From Flavobacteriales bacterium (GTDB taxonomy: Bacteria > Bacteroidota > Bacteroidia > Flavobacteriales_D > Sanyastnellaceae), in the NCBI GenBank assembly GCA_011524845.1, contig WTJL01000052.1, forward strand, positions 8,974-33,304: DNA of 24,331 nucleotides, given 5' to 3'. Each line of letters opens with the position of its first letter. Within the stretch, counting starts at the first letter, position 1. The translations under genes and the position numbers were made by a program. The notes under the pieces were generated by a model that worked only from the letters and a program-made list of their open reading frames with translations, did not search any database and was not told the origin of the DNA. Shown here piece by piece: positions 1-7,492 of this stretch.

Positions 1-147
1 GCCTTGTTTGTCGACTTGGTCGTTCGGTTTGACCGCATCTCCCCTTCGTGGCAAGTGCCCCGAGTGGTGGGTGTGGGACTCTGCGTGACAGGCTTGGTGT
101 TCAAGTGGTTTGTGCTTTACCTCCACTTGAGTTACTTGGTCGATTGA
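1..147 (+). CDS. Unidentified membrane protein, C-terminal fragment
   Basis: Frame 1 is open from the first base to a TGA at 145-147, giving the last 48 residues of a protein whose start lies outside the window. The fragment begins with a short polar stretch (VVRFDRISPSW) and then has one strongly hydrophobic segment (about residues 21-47, VVGVGLCVTGLVFKWFVLYL) that reads as a terminal transmembrane helix, ending in LSYLVD. It stops 18 bases before the stop codon of the convergent gene at 166-930. The family cannot be named from this piece. It is called a gene because the open frame runs in from the edge, has a membrane-helix composition, and no competing frame covers the stretch. Confidence 0.55.
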   Translation, partial: ALFVDLVVRFDRISPSWQVPRVVGVGLCVTGLVFKWFVLYLHLSYLVD

Positions 148-165
148 CCCCTTCCCCCTTCTGGC

Positions 166-930
166 TCAATCCTCGTCGAGGTGGTAGTCCATGTCGCTTG
201 GCGGGAGATCACGGGGCAACATGCGGAACACCTGGTACCGCTGCTTGACGTACAAGATGAATTCGTACTGTGACCACCGTTGGAGGGCGTCTTCTCCGGG
301 ATCGCAGAACCGTGCGAAGGCATCGAACTCCCAAGGCTCGAGGTCCACGATGTCGTAGTCCACGTACTTGATGAAGAGCTCTTGCAGCAAGGCCCTTCGG
401 CGGTCGTCGTTTTCGAGACGCGCCACTTCCCTTTGGCTTCTCGGGTCCCGGGCAAACGCCTCGTACAAGAAGGTGATGGGGCTCTGCAATGCGTTGATGC
501 CCGACACCCTGAAGTCCTCTTCCTTGTAGCCCAAAGCTTGGATGTCCCGGACGATTTCCTGAAGGGTCCGTGGAGCGATCACTTCTGCCGTTCCAACTTC
601 CACATTCAACACGCGAAGCTCAATGGTCCACGACACCCCCTCCTCCACGCGTTTTTCTTGGGTGTGGTATCCCACAGCCCCAAAGACCAAGGTGTCTCCG
701 ACGCAAGCACGCATCAAAAATTCGCCGTCGCTGCCCACGAATTCTCCGGCGTTGCTTCTGCGGTTGACCACCATGGACGACGGGACCCACCTGCCATTCA
801 AGTCAGACACGGTTCCTGCCACCACGAGTGCGCTGTCGCAGGGCCAACCACTGCCCACGCGCCCTTGGCCCCACAGGGGCGTCCCGGCGCTCATCAAGGC
901 AAGAATGACGGCTGTCAAATGCGCACGCAT
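166..930 (-). CDS. Secreted protein with CarboxypepD_reg-like domain
   Basis: 254-residue protein with a Sec signal peptide at residues 1-22 (MRAHLTAVILALMSAGTPLW, then GQ). Residues about 37-97 carry the carboxypeptidase-regulatory-like beta-sandwich pattern (VAGTVSDLNGRW...VNRRSNAGEFVGSDGEFLMRA...GDTLVFGAVGY). This domain is very common in Bacteroidota exported proteins, including TonB-dependent receptors, but no plug or barrel follows here. The C-terminal half is charged and mostly helical. Proteins of this shape are conserved in Flavobacteriia without an assigned function; a role in the periplasm or at the outer membrane is inferred from the signal peptide and domain only. The ATG at 930 is preceded by TACTTTG (936-942), five bases away. 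The gene is divergent from meaB across 60 bases. Confidence 0.85.
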   Translation of the reverse strand: MRAHLTAVILALMSAGTPLWGQGRVGSGWPCDSALVVAGTVSDLNGRWVPSSMVVNRRSNAGEFVGSDGEFLMRACVGDTLVFGAVGYHTQEKRVEEGVSWTIELRVLNVEVGTAEVIAPRTLQEIVRDIQALGYKEEDFRVSGINALQSPITFLYEAFARDPRSQREVARLENDDRRRALLQELFIKYVDYDIVDLEPWEFDAFARFCDPGEDALQRWSQYEFILYVKQRYQVFRMLPRDLPPSDMDYHLDED

Positions 931-935
931 GCCTG

Positions 936-942
936 CAAAGTA
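936..942 (-). promoter_or_regulatory. Putative -7 element for the 166-930 gene
   Basis: On the minus strand this reads TACTTTG, one base shorter than the Bacteroidota -7 consensus TAnnTTTG, and ends five bases before the ATG at 930. No convincing -33 TTG is visible. Confidence 0.4.
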
Positions 943-978
943 CGGGCAGTTTCATTCCTCTCAGGCACGGCTTTAACG

Positions 979-986
979 TACCTTCC
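979..986 (+). promoter_or_regulatory. Putative -7 element for meaB
   Basis: TACCTTCC, matching the TAnnTT core, separated by four bases from the meaB ATG at 991. The same string TACCTTC at the same spacing precedes the histidine kinase gene at 7493. Confidence 0.4.
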
Positions 987-990
987 CATC

Positions 991-2040
991 ATGGGCAAGC
1001 AGGCGTCATCCAAAGATTTGGCCAAGCAGCGGGCGCGTGAAGCGGCACGCTCGCTCATTCAAGACGCCACCGCTTGGACTCCGGAGTCGCTTGCCGCCGC
1101 CATTCACGATGGACAACGCGATGCGCTTGCCCAAGCCATCACCTGGGTGGAGAGCCATTTGCCTGAACATCAGGCGCGCATTGAAGCCTTGCTCAACCTC
1201 ACTCCCTCGAAGGGGTCGAGTGTGCGGATTGGCTTCACGGGCATTCCCGGCGCGGGGAAAAGCACCCTCATCGAACGGTTTGGGCTCGAAGCCATCCGCA
1301 GAGGACACCGCGTGGCTGTGCTCGCGGTCGATCCTTCTTCCCAGCGCACCCAAGGGGCCTTGCTCGGGGACAAAACCCGAATGAACGACCTCTCCAAACA
1401 CCCCAACGCCTTTGTGAGGCCCTCCGCGGCTTCCTCCACCCTCGGCGGAGTGGCACGGTCCACATCCGAGGCCATCCAACTTTGCGAAGCCGCAGGGTAC
1501 GACCTGATCTTGGTGGAAACCGTTGGGGTCGGCCAGAGTGAAGTGACGGTGCGCAGCATGGTCGACGTGTTTGTGTTGATGCTCATTGGCGGCGCCGGGG
1601 ACGACGTGCAAGGCATCAAGCGGGGCGTGGTGGAAATGGCCGATTTGCTCGTGGTTCACAAAGCCGAGGAAGATCGTCTTCAGGCGTGTCGCACCACGGC
1701 CGGCGCCTACCAGCAAGCCCTCCACGTGCTGCCTGAGCCCCCCTCAGGGACGGCCACGGAGGTGCTTCTCGTGTCCAGCCTCACAGGAGAAGGGCACGAC
1801 GGGTTGTGGTCCGCCATGGACAAGCTCCAGCAGGAATGGACCCAATCGGGATGGTGGAGCACTCAGCGGGCGCAGCAGCGCCTGGACGCCATGGAACGGC
1901 ACGCCAAGCAACTCCTCATCGACGCCCACATGCACCACAAATCCGAGGCATGGGCATCGCTGCGCAGTCAGGTTGAACAAGGAAAACTTGGCCCCTTTGC
2001 GTCGGCCCGAGCGTGGGTTCAGCAGCCCCTGGATCCGTGA
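991..2040 (+). CDS. meaB: MeaB/ArgK-family GTPase (methylmalonyl-CoA mutase chaperone)
   Basis: 349-residue P-loop GTPase of the MeaB/ArgK (MMAA) family, which in characterised members gates cobalamin loading of, and protects, methylmalonyl-CoA mutase in the cytoplasm. Visible motifs: Walker A GFTGIPGAGKST (residues 81-92), the family signature AVDPSSQRTQGALLGDKTRM, RPSAASSTLGG, the switch region VETVGVGQSE (about 175-184), and GAGDDVQGIKRGVVEMADL. The base-recognition motif, normally NKAD, reads HKAE (223-226), which is odd. The frame is open far upstream over the opposite-strand gene, but the ATG at 991 is chosen because it gives the usual family length and has a -7-like element four bases before it. 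Its TGA overlaps the next ATG (TGATG), implying translational coupling. No mutase subunit gene is in the window. Confidence 0.93.
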   Translation: MGKQASSKDLAKQRAREAARSLIQDATAWTPESLAAAIHDGQRDALAQAITWVESHLPEHQARIEALLNLTPSKGSSVRIGFTGIPGAGKSTLIERFGLEAIRRGHRVAVLAVDPSSQRTQGALLGDKTRMNDLSKHPNAFVRPSAASSTLGGVARSTSEAIQLCEAAGYDLILVETVGVGQSEVTVRSMVDVFVLMLIGGAGDDVQGIKRGVVEMADLLVVHKAEEDRLQACRTTAGAYQQALHVLPEPPSGTATEVLLVSSLTGEGHDGLWSAMDKLQQEWTQSGWWSTQRAQQRLDAMERHAKQLLIDAHMHHKSEAWASLRSQVEQGKLGPFASARAWVQQPLDP

Positions 2041-2678
2041 TGTTGGTGGAAACGGCCCTTGTGGCAGCGCTTGCGTTGGCCTTGGGCTATGCGTGGGGAC
2101 TGAAACGAAAACCCTCTGCTTCGCCCCCCGATTTTTCAAGACTTCAAGCTCAAATGATGCACGCCAGAAACATGGGCATGCGCATGAACGAACTCGCGTC
2201 CTCCGAAGTGAAACTTGAACGCGAGCGACAGGAACTCGAACGGTTGATGGCGCTCAAGGAAGAAGTGCAGTGGCTCCTTGAAACGGTGGAAACGATGATT
2301 CAACATCCGGACCCCAACCGGCATGACATGTTGGAGCAATTGCTGGACGCCACGGGCAAATCGCTTCGTCTCTTGCTCAACTTTGGACAAGGCCCCATTC
2401 AGCCATGGCCCGCCCTTTGTGACGGACTTCAACACCTTCACAAAACGCTGTGTCTTGCCCGAGAAATCCACCCATCACCACCCATCAACAGTGAATTGCA
2501 AAACACTGAAAACAAATATGATTCAGTGATGCTGTCTCAACAATTGATTGAAATTCATCGCAAGGACTGGACGCAAGAGGAATTTCCTTTTGTCATGGAG
2601 CAAAAAGGGTTGACTCTGGTTCTGCCGACCCACCGCAAATCCATTGCTGCAGAGGCTCAAGAAAGCCTCGAAGCCTGA
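2040..2678 (+). CDS. Membrane-anchored coiled-coil protein of unknown function
   Basis: 212-residue protein starting at an ATG that overlaps the meaB stop by one base (TGATG), so it is very probably co-translated with meaB. Residues 1-24 form one transmembrane anchor (MLVETALVAALALALGYAWG) followed by a basic stretch, LKRK, suggesting the bulk lies in the cytoplasm. Residues about 35-95 are rich in Glu, Arg, Leu and Met with heptad-like spacing (SSEVKLERERQELERLMALK), a probable coiled coil. The C-terminal half has no motif I recognise. The last 200 bases are less GC-rich than the surroundings. The 3-prime end overlaps hisS on the other strand by 22 bases. It is not a known MeaB partner; only the coupling links them. 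Confidence 0.75.
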   Translation: MLVETALVAALALALGYAWGLKRKPSASPPDFSRLQAQMMHARNMGMRMNELASSEVKLERERQELERLMALKEEVQWLLETVETMIQHPDPNRHDMLEQLLDATGKSLRLLLNFGQGPIQPWPALCDGLQHLHKTLCLAREIHPSPPINSELQNTENKYDSVMLSQQLIEIHRKDWTQEEFPFVMEQKGLTLVLPTHRKSIAAEAQESLEA

Positions 2679-4045
2679 ACGCGGCTCACGGCCTCGTCCA
2701 TCGTCAAAACGTCCTGCGCGCCCTCGTGCATGTCTTTCAACATCACTTTGCCGGCGTTTCGTTCGTCTTCTCCCAACACCATCACCCAACGTACGTTTCG
2801 GTCGTTGGCGTACTTGAACTGCTTTTTCAACTTGGCACGGTCCGGATAGAGCTCGGACGACAATCCTGCGTCACGCAGAGATGCTGTCGCTGACAATTCC
2901 TGGGCCAAATCTCCTCCATCCATCTGCACCACCATGACGTCGAGGCTGTCGCTGACCATGGCAGGCCAAGCGTCAAAATGGTTGAGCACGTCTTCGATGC
3001 GGTCGGCACCAAAACTGACGCCCACGCCGCTCATCCCCGACCAACCGAAAATGCCCGTGAGGTCGTCGTAGCGTCCCCCACCGCAGATGCTGCCTACCGG
3101 CGCATCGTCCACAGTGACCTCGAAGATGGCGCCCGTGTAATAGTCCAATCCACGGGCCAACAAGGCGTCGATGCGAAGGCAGTCCTTGGACACCCCCGTG
3201 GCCATGGCCCGTTCAACGAGCTCGCGCAAGGACACGAGCGCCTCCTGCCCTGCTTCATGGTCCTGCAACATAGCGGACATGGCGTCCAACGCCTCCAACG
3301 GGTCCAAGTGATTGCGCAACGCCACAAGCGAAGGCAACTGCGCAGACGCCGAGGCCGGAAGTCCGCGTTGTTCAAATTCCCGGACCACACCTTCCTCTCC
3401 AATCTTGTCGAGTTTGTCGACAGCCACCGTCCAATCGGTGAATTGCTCAGGCCCCACCCCCCCAGCAGCCGCCAAGGCGGCCAACACGCGGCGATCGTTG
3501 ATCATGATGCGGAATCCAGGCACACCGAGGGCCGTCAGCCCTTCGGAAAAAATCTGAACCAACTCGAGCTCGCACAGCGTGCTGTCCGTGCCAATGATGT
3601 CGCAATCGCACTGGGTGAACTCTTGGTACCGCCCTTTGCCGGGGCGGTCGCCACGCCACACGTTTTGGATTTGGTAGCGCTTGAAGGGGAACGACAGTTC
3701 GTTGCGGTTCATGACCACAAACCGTGCGAACGGCACGGTCAAATCGTACCGCAATGCTTTTTTGCTGATGCGCGGCGTGAGCGCCTTGCTGTCTTTGCTG
3801 GCCAACAGGGCATCGTCCGCCTTGGCGAGGTAATCCCCGTTGTTCAGGATCTTGAAAATGAGCTGGTCCCCTTCCTCCCCGTATTTGCCCGTCAACGTGG
3901 ACAGGTTTTCAAAGGATGGGGTTTGGATGGGCACAAAACCATGGGACTCAAAGACCCGACGCAGCGTGTCAAACATCCACTGGCGGCGCACCATGGCGCG
4001 CGGCCCAAAATCACGTGTTCCCTTGGGGATCGATGGTTTGCTCAT
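2657..4045 (-). CDS. hisS: Histidyl-tRNA synthetase
   Basis: 462-residue class II aminoacyl-tRNA synthetase that charges tRNA-His in the cytoplasm. The N-terminus is typical (MSKPSIPKGTRDF). Motif 1 lies around residues 40-63 (PSFENLSTLTGKYGEEGDQL), motif 2 around 115-145 (YQIQNVWRGDRPGKGRYQEF), the histidine-binding signature around 295-305 (ARGLDYYTGAIFEV), and motif 3 around 320-340 (GGGRYDDLTGIFG). The C-terminal anticodon-binding domain includes YPDRAKLKKQFKYANDRN. A TTG three codons upstream could also start the frame, but the ATG at 4045 gives the normal N-terminus and has TATGTTTG six bases before it. The 3-prime end overlaps the coiled-coil gene by 22 bases. A 25-codon gene lies 25 bases upstream on the same strand. 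Confidence 0.97.
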   Translation of the reverse strand: MSKPSIPKGTRDFGPRAMVRRQWMFDTLRRVFESHGFVPIQTPSFENLSTLTGKYGEEGDQLIFKILNNGDYLAKADDALLASKDSKALTPRISKKALRYDLTVPFARFVVMNRNELSFPFKRYQIQNVWRGDRPGKGRYQEFTQCDCDIIGTDSTLCELELVQIFSEGLTALGVPGFRIMINDRRVLAALAAAGGVGPEQFTDWTVAVDKLDKIGEEGVVREFEQRGLPASASAQLPSLVALRNHLDPLEALDAMSAMLQDHEAGQEALVSLRELVERAMATGVSKDCLRIDALLARGLDYYTGAIFEVTVDDAPVGSICGGGRYDDLTGIFGWSGMSGVGVSFGADRIEDVLNHFDAWPAMVSDSLDVMVVQMDGGDLAQELSATASLRDAGLSSELYPDRAKLKKQFKYANDRNVRWVMVLGEDERNAGKVMLKDMHEGAQDVLTMDEAVSRVQASRLS

Positions 4046-4051
4046 GGGCCA

Positions 4052-4059
4052 CAAACATA
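4052..4059 (-). promoter_or_regulatory. Putative -7 element for hisS
   Basis: Minus strand TATGTTTG, an exact match to TAnnTTTG, six bases before the hisS ATG and downstream of the stop of the 25-codon gene. hisS could therefore be transcribed on its own with almost no leader. Confidence 0.5.
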
Positions 4060-4070
4060 GCCCCTAACGC

Positions 4071-4148
4071 TCAGCGCTTGAGGCGGCGGCGGTATTGGAT
4101 GAACAAGGTCACAATCAAAACGGCGGTCAGAATCCAAATCACTTGCAT
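4071..4148 (-). CDS. 25-residue single-span membrane microprotein
   Basis: Short reading frame on the minus strand from ATG at 4148 to TGA at 4071-4073. It encodes an uncharged hydrophobic segment, MQVIWILTAVLIVTLFIQ, followed by a strongly basic end YRRRLKR, the classic layout of a small single-span membrane protein with a cytoplasmic basic tail. TATGTTGC lies four bases before its ATG, the same spacing as at many other starts here, which supports a real gene. It is 25 bases upstream of hisS on the same strand. It contains no histidine codon, so it is not a His-attenuation leader peptide. No function can be assigned. The alternative is a chance frame in a promoter region. Confidence 0.5.
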   Translation of the reverse strand: MQVIWILTAVLIVTLFIQYRRRLKR

Positions 4149-4152
4149 GGCG

Positions 4153-4160
4153 GCAACATA
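4153..4160 (-). promoter_or_regulatory. Putative -7 element for the 25-codon gene
   Basis: Minus strand TATGTTGC (TAnnTT core) exactly four bases before the ATG at 4148. Confidence 0.35.
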
Positions 4161-4185
4161 CAACCTATTCCCTTCGCTCTCGCGC

Positions 4186-4193
4186 TATTTTTG
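4186..4193 (+). promoter_or_regulatory. Putative -7 element for the WD40 gene
   Basis: TATTTTTG, an exact TAnnTTTG match, four bases before the ATG at 4198. Transcription from it would start at about the first base of the start codon. The identical octamer lies upstream of the helicase gene (5849-5856). Confidence 0.5.
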
Positions 4194-4197
4194 CGGC

Positions 4198-5076
4198 ATG
4201 ATCCCGGATCAACCGACCACCGTGCTTCGCGGCCACCAAGGCGCTGTGTACGACTTGGCTTGGAATGCCCACGCGCAATGCTGGCATTCGGCCGGTGGCG
4301 ACGGCGTCGTGGCCACCTGGGCGTTGGGCGAGGAAGACGGTGTCGCGGCATTTCAACATGCTGCACCCTTCTATTCCGTGACGGTCTGGGGCGAAGCCGT
4401 GGTGGGCGGCAACAGCTCCGGTGAGCTGTTTGTCAAAACGGCTGAAGGCGCCTCGACGCTCCACGTGCACAACGCCCCTGTGTTCAGTTTGTGGGTCGAT
4501 GCCCAAAACCGCCTCTGGAGCGGCGACGGTGCGGGGGTCATTTGTTCTTGGTCTTGGTCAGCAGGACGCCCGGAGTTGTTGACCCAACGCCCCACTTCCC
4601 TCGGAAAGGTTCGGCACCTGACCGAGCATCCCCAGGGCCTGTTGGCCTCAGGAGGATCCGGTGAATGGACGGTGTTGGACGACCAAGGCACACCCGTGAT
4701 GGGCGCTCACGCGCACGACCGAAGCTGCTATTGGGCATGCCATTTGGCCTCCAAGGACGTCGTCCTAAGCGGCGGCCAAGACGGGCAGCTCAAGGTTCAC
4801 CGTCAAGGAGAGGAATGGATGAGCTTGGACGTTCATCAAAGTGCGGTGTACCGAGCGGTGGTGCACCGTGGAGTCGTGTGGACCGCAGGTCGTGACAAAG
4901 ACGTCAAGGCCTGGAGTGCGGACACGCTCGACGCCTTGGGCAAATTGACAAGGCCTCATGCCCGATCGGTGAATGCCATGGCGGTGGGCGGACCGGACGG
5001 TTCTTTGCTCGCCACAGCAGGCGACGACCGAACGGTCAAAGTGTGGACGCTCGAGGGCTCACCACTGCACGACTGA
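4198..5076 (+). CDS. WD40 repeat protein (beta-propeller)
   Basis: 292-residue protein made of WD40-type repeats: GHQGAVYDLAWN near the N-terminus, repeated GG-x-DG and SGG turns (SAGGDGVVATW, LSGGQDGQLKVH), and clear final blades (AGRDKDVKAW, TAGDDRTVKVWTLEG). About six to seven blades fit, so it probably closes as a single propeller. There is no signal peptide, so a cytoplasmic scaffold role is inferred; no catalytic domain is present. The ATG at 4198 starts directly before the first repeat and is preceded by an exact -7 element, so upstream in-frame starts over the hisS 5-prime end are rejected. It is divergent from the hisS pair and overlaps ung by 18 bases at its 3-prime end. Similar short WD40 proteins occur in Bacteroidota; partner unknown. 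Confidence 0.88.
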   Translation: MIPDQPTTVLRGHQGAVYDLAWNAHAQCWHSAGGDGVVATWALGEEDGVAAFQHAAPFYSVTVWGEAVVGGNSSGELFVKTAEGASTLHVHNAPVFSLWVDAQNRLWSGDGAGVICSWSWSAGRPELLTQRPTSLGKVRHLTEHPQGLLASGGSGEWTVLDDQGTPVMGAHAHDRSCYWACHLASKDVVLSGGQDGQLKVHRQGEEWMSLDVHQSAVYRAVVHRGVVWTAGRDKDVKAWSADTLDALGKLTRPHARSVNAMAVGGPDGSLLATAGDDRTVKVWTLEGSPLHD

Positions 5077-5772
5077 CTTCCCCTGCGCACGAAGGGCCTC
5101 GTTCGCTCGACTGAAAGGCTTGCTTCCCCAAAAGCCGCGGTACGCGGCCAGGGGACTCGGATGGGGCGAAGCAATCAACACGTCTTGATTCCGAGACTGG
5201 CCCCAGTGTTTGAGCGCGCGCTGGTGCGTCTGCTGGGCTGGCTTTCCCCACAGCACCCACACCAAGGCCTCTTGGTGCGACATCAATCCTGACAACGCTT
5301 GCACCACCACCTCTTCCCATCCCAAGCCTTGATGGGCCCCGGCCTCCCCCATTTCAGTGGTCAAGACAGAGTTGAGCAACAACACGCCCTGCGACGCCCA
5401 ATCGTCAAGGTTCGCCGGACGGTCCAGCGCCACGCCCAAGTCGTCTGCCCGTTCCTTGAACACGTTCCGCAGCGACGGCGGCCAAGGCAGCAACGGGTCG
5501 GCCACGCTGAACGCGAGGCCGTGAGCCTGACGCAAGCCGTGGTAGGGGTCCTGACCCAACAGCACCACCTTCACGTCTCCGGGTGCCGTGGCCTTGAAGG
5601 CCGTCCACATGTCGCCCAGCTCAGGACACAAGGTGTGGCGCGAAGCCGCCCCCAAAACGCGGTCCACGAGTGCGACAGGCACGCCAGGACCCTGGCCTTG
5701 TTTGCACCAATCGGGCAGAAAGGGCTGCCATTCTTCAGGAGGTTCAGGCCAAGTGGAACGGGCGGTGGTCAT
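5059..5772 (-). CDS. ung: Uracil-DNA glycosylase, family 1
   Basis: 237-residue base-excision-repair enzyme that removes uracil from DNA. Diagnostic motifs are all present: the water-activating loop GQDPYHG with catalytic Asp75, LLLNSVLTTE with the uracil-recognition Asn, the LGW segment, and the DNA-intercalation motif SPHPSPLAAYRGF with catalytic His204. Length is typical of the family. The start at 5772 gives a short lead before the conserved WQPFLPDW region. Unlike its neighbours, no TAnnTT element is obvious just upstream. The 3-prime end overlaps the WD40 gene by 18 bases, and the 5-prime end is divergent from the helicase across 108 bases. Confidence 0.96.
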   Translation of the reverse strand: MTTARSTWPEPPEEWQPFLPDWCKQGQGPGVPVALVDRVLGAASRHTLCPELGDMWTAFKATAPGDVKVVLLGQDPYHGLRQAHGLAFSVADPLLPWPPSLRNVFKERADDLGVALDRPANLDDWASQGVLLLNSVLTTEMGEAGAHQGLGWEEVVVQALSGLMSHQEALVWVLWGKPAQQTHQRALKHWGQSRNQDVLIASPHPSPLAAYRGFWGSKPFSRANEALRAQGKSVVQW

Positions 5773-5848
5773 GCGGTTGGAAACGGCGTTGTGGAAAACC
5801 CAACATGGGATTCCTTGGCCTTTGCTTTACATGGGCCAATCTAGGGGG

Positions 5849-5856
5849 TATTTTTG
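5849..5856 (+). promoter_or_regulatory. Putative promoter of the SF2 helicase gene
   Basis: TATTTTTG, an exact TAnnTTTG match, with a possible -33 TTG at 5822-5824 (24 bases upstream, slightly long). It lies 24 bases before the ATG at 5881, so this gene would have a short leader, unlike most others here. Confidence 0.5.
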
Positions 5857-5880
5857 CGCTTTCCCACTTGAATCGACCCC

Positions 5881-7425
5881 ATGACCGAAGCCCTTCCCAT
5901 CGACCCCGAAGTCGCCAAGCGCCTGAACAGCAAAAAGGGAAAGGAACTCTATGGTTATCAGGGAGAAGCCATCGACCAAATCATGGGACGCATCCGGAAA
6001 TTCCCCTCCGGATACAACCTCCTTTACCAGCTTCCGACGGGCGGAGGAAAGACGGTGATTTTCTCGGAGCTCGCCAAGCGTTACATCCTCGAAACGGGCA
6101 AGCGGGTGTTGATTTTGACCCACCGCATCGAGCTTTTGGGCCAAACCTCCTCCATGCTCACCGAGATCGGGGTGCCCAACAAAATCATCAACAGCAAGGT
6201 CAAGGAACTGGAAAACAGCCAAGACCACTGGTGCTATGTCGCGATGGTGGAAACGTTGAACAACCGCCTCAACGACGAGCGCATCGGGTTCGACGATTTG
6301 GGGTTGGTCGTGGTGGACGAAGCGCACTACAACAGCTTCCGCAAGCTGTTCAAGCATTTCGACCAGCAAGTGCTCCTCGGCGTGACCGCCACGCCCCTCT
6401 CCAGCAACATCAAGCTTCCCCTTCACGACAACTACACGGAGTTGATTGTCGGGGAAAGCATCGGCAGCCTGGTGGAACAAGGCTTCCTGGCCAAGGCCAA
6501 CACCTACAGCTACGACGTCAACCTGCGCGCCCTCAAGGTGGGCATCAACGGCGACTACACCGTGAGTTCGTCCGAGCGATTGTACGGCAACTTCCTCATG
6601 CAGGAGAAGTTGCTTTACGCCTACGAGGAAAAGGCCAAAGGCACCAAGACGCTCATCTTCAACAACGGCATCAACACCTCCAAGCAGGTGCAGGCCATGT
6701 TCGCGGAAGAGGGCTACCCGTGCATGCACCTGGACAACACCCACAGCGAAAAAGAGCGTGCAGACATCTTGGAGTGGTTCCACACCACCCCTGACGCCGT
6801 CCTCTCTTCTGTGTCCATTTTGACCACGGGATTCGACGAACCCACGGTGGAAACCATCATCCTCAACCGTGCGACCAAGTCGCTGACCCTCTACCACCAA
6901 ATGATTGGCCGTGGGTCGCGTGTGCTCAAAAACAAAAAGGAATTCGTGGTCATCGACTTGGGCAACAACGCCCGGCGGTTTGGCCTGTGGGACGCGCACA
7001 TCAACTGGCACGACATCTTCAAGTCACCTCAGTCCTACATCGACGGGCTGTACACGGACGAAGAGATCGAAAACGAGTTTGTGTACGAGATGCCGGACGA
7101 GTTGGCGGAGCGCTTCCAGGGCGGTCCCATCACCGAATTCGACATGGCCGAGGCGTACGTCGAAGTGACGCGTGAAGGACTGCGTCCCAAGGAGGCCATC
7201 AAGCGGAGCATGGACCAGCACGTGGCCATGATTCGGTACGCGTCAGAAGATTACTGGGACGCTGTGGAGTTGGTGGACTTGCTCGTCGACGACGTCAAGT
7301 TCCGCGTCAAGCAATACGCCAAGTGCATTGCCAAAGCCACCCCCAACTACCGCAGCTGGTTGGAAGACGAGTACTGCCGCAACTTGAAGACGGCCCTTCG
7401 TCACGCCTTCAACGACGAAGAATGA
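5881..7425 (+). CDS. DEAD/DEAH-box superfamily 2 helicase
   Basis: 514-residue SF2 helicase. Motifs in order: a Q-motif-like YGYQGEAIDQI near residue 21, Walker A PTGGGKT (52-58), motif Ia ILTHRIELLGQT, Walker B DEAH (146-149), motif III VTATP (168-172), motif V TTGFDEPTVETII, and motif VI QMIGRGSR (340-347). The C-terminal about 120 residues are helical and acidic, with no nuclease or zinc-finger motif. It resembles the RadD/YejH-like group of repair-associated helicases widespread in Bacteroidota, but that subgroup assignment is inference. It probably unwinds or translocates on nucleic acid using ATP. The neighbouring ung is transcribed the other way, so a repair link is suggestive only. 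Confidence 0.9.
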   Translation: MTEALPIDPEVAKRLNSKKGKELYGYQGEAIDQIMGRIRKFPSGYNLLYQLPTGGGKTVIFSELAKRYILETGKRVLILTHRIELLGQTSSMLTEIGVPNKIINSKVKELENSQDHWCYVAMVETLNNRLNDERIGFDDLGLVVVDEAHYNSFRKLFKHFDQQVLLGVTATPLSSNIKLPLHDNYTELIVGESIGSLVEQGFLAKANTYSYDVNLRALKVGINGDYTVSSSERLYGNFLMQEKLLYAYEEKAKGTKTLIFNNGINTSKQVQAMFAEEGYPCMHLDNTHSEKERADILEWFHTTPDAVLSSVSILTTGFDEPTVETIILNRATKSLTLYHQMIGRGSRVLKNKKEFVVIDLGNNARRFGLWDAHINWHDIFKSPQSYIDGLYTDEEIENEFVYEMPDELAERFQGGPITEFDMAEAYVEVTREGLRPKEAIKRSMDQHVAMIRYASEDYWDAVELVDLLVDDVKFRVKQYAKCIAKATPNYRSWLEDEYCRNLKTALRHAFNDEE

Positions 7426-7480
7426 GCCCACGCTCCTGAATTGGAGCCCCTCGATTCTGTGCTTTGACAGCCGTGCCGCG

Positions 7481-7488
7481 TACCTTCT
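7481..7488 (+). promoter_or_regulatory. Putative -7 element for the LytS-type kinase gene
   Basis: TACCTTCT, four bases before the ATG at 7493 and nearly identical to the meaB element at 979-986. TTG at 7464-7466 is too close (14 bases) for a normal -33 element. Confidence 0.4.
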
Positions 7489-7492
7489 CCTC

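Noticed and set aside
280..990. Long in-frame extension upstream of meaB
   Set aside because: It lies antisense to the well-supported exported protein at 166-930, has no family features, and MeaB has its normal length from the ATG at 991.
2978..4060. 360-codon open frame antisense to hisS
   Set aside because: Typical GC-rich shadow frame; its translation is His/Arg/Gln-rich without domain pattern, while hisS on the other strand is unmistakable.
4071..4148. His-attenuation leader peptide for hisS
   Set aside because: The short frame has no histidine codon and no attenuator hairpin was seen between it and hisS.
5827..7011. 394-codon open frame antisense to the helicase gene
   Set aside because: Shadow of the helicase frame; valine- and histidine-rich translation without motifs.
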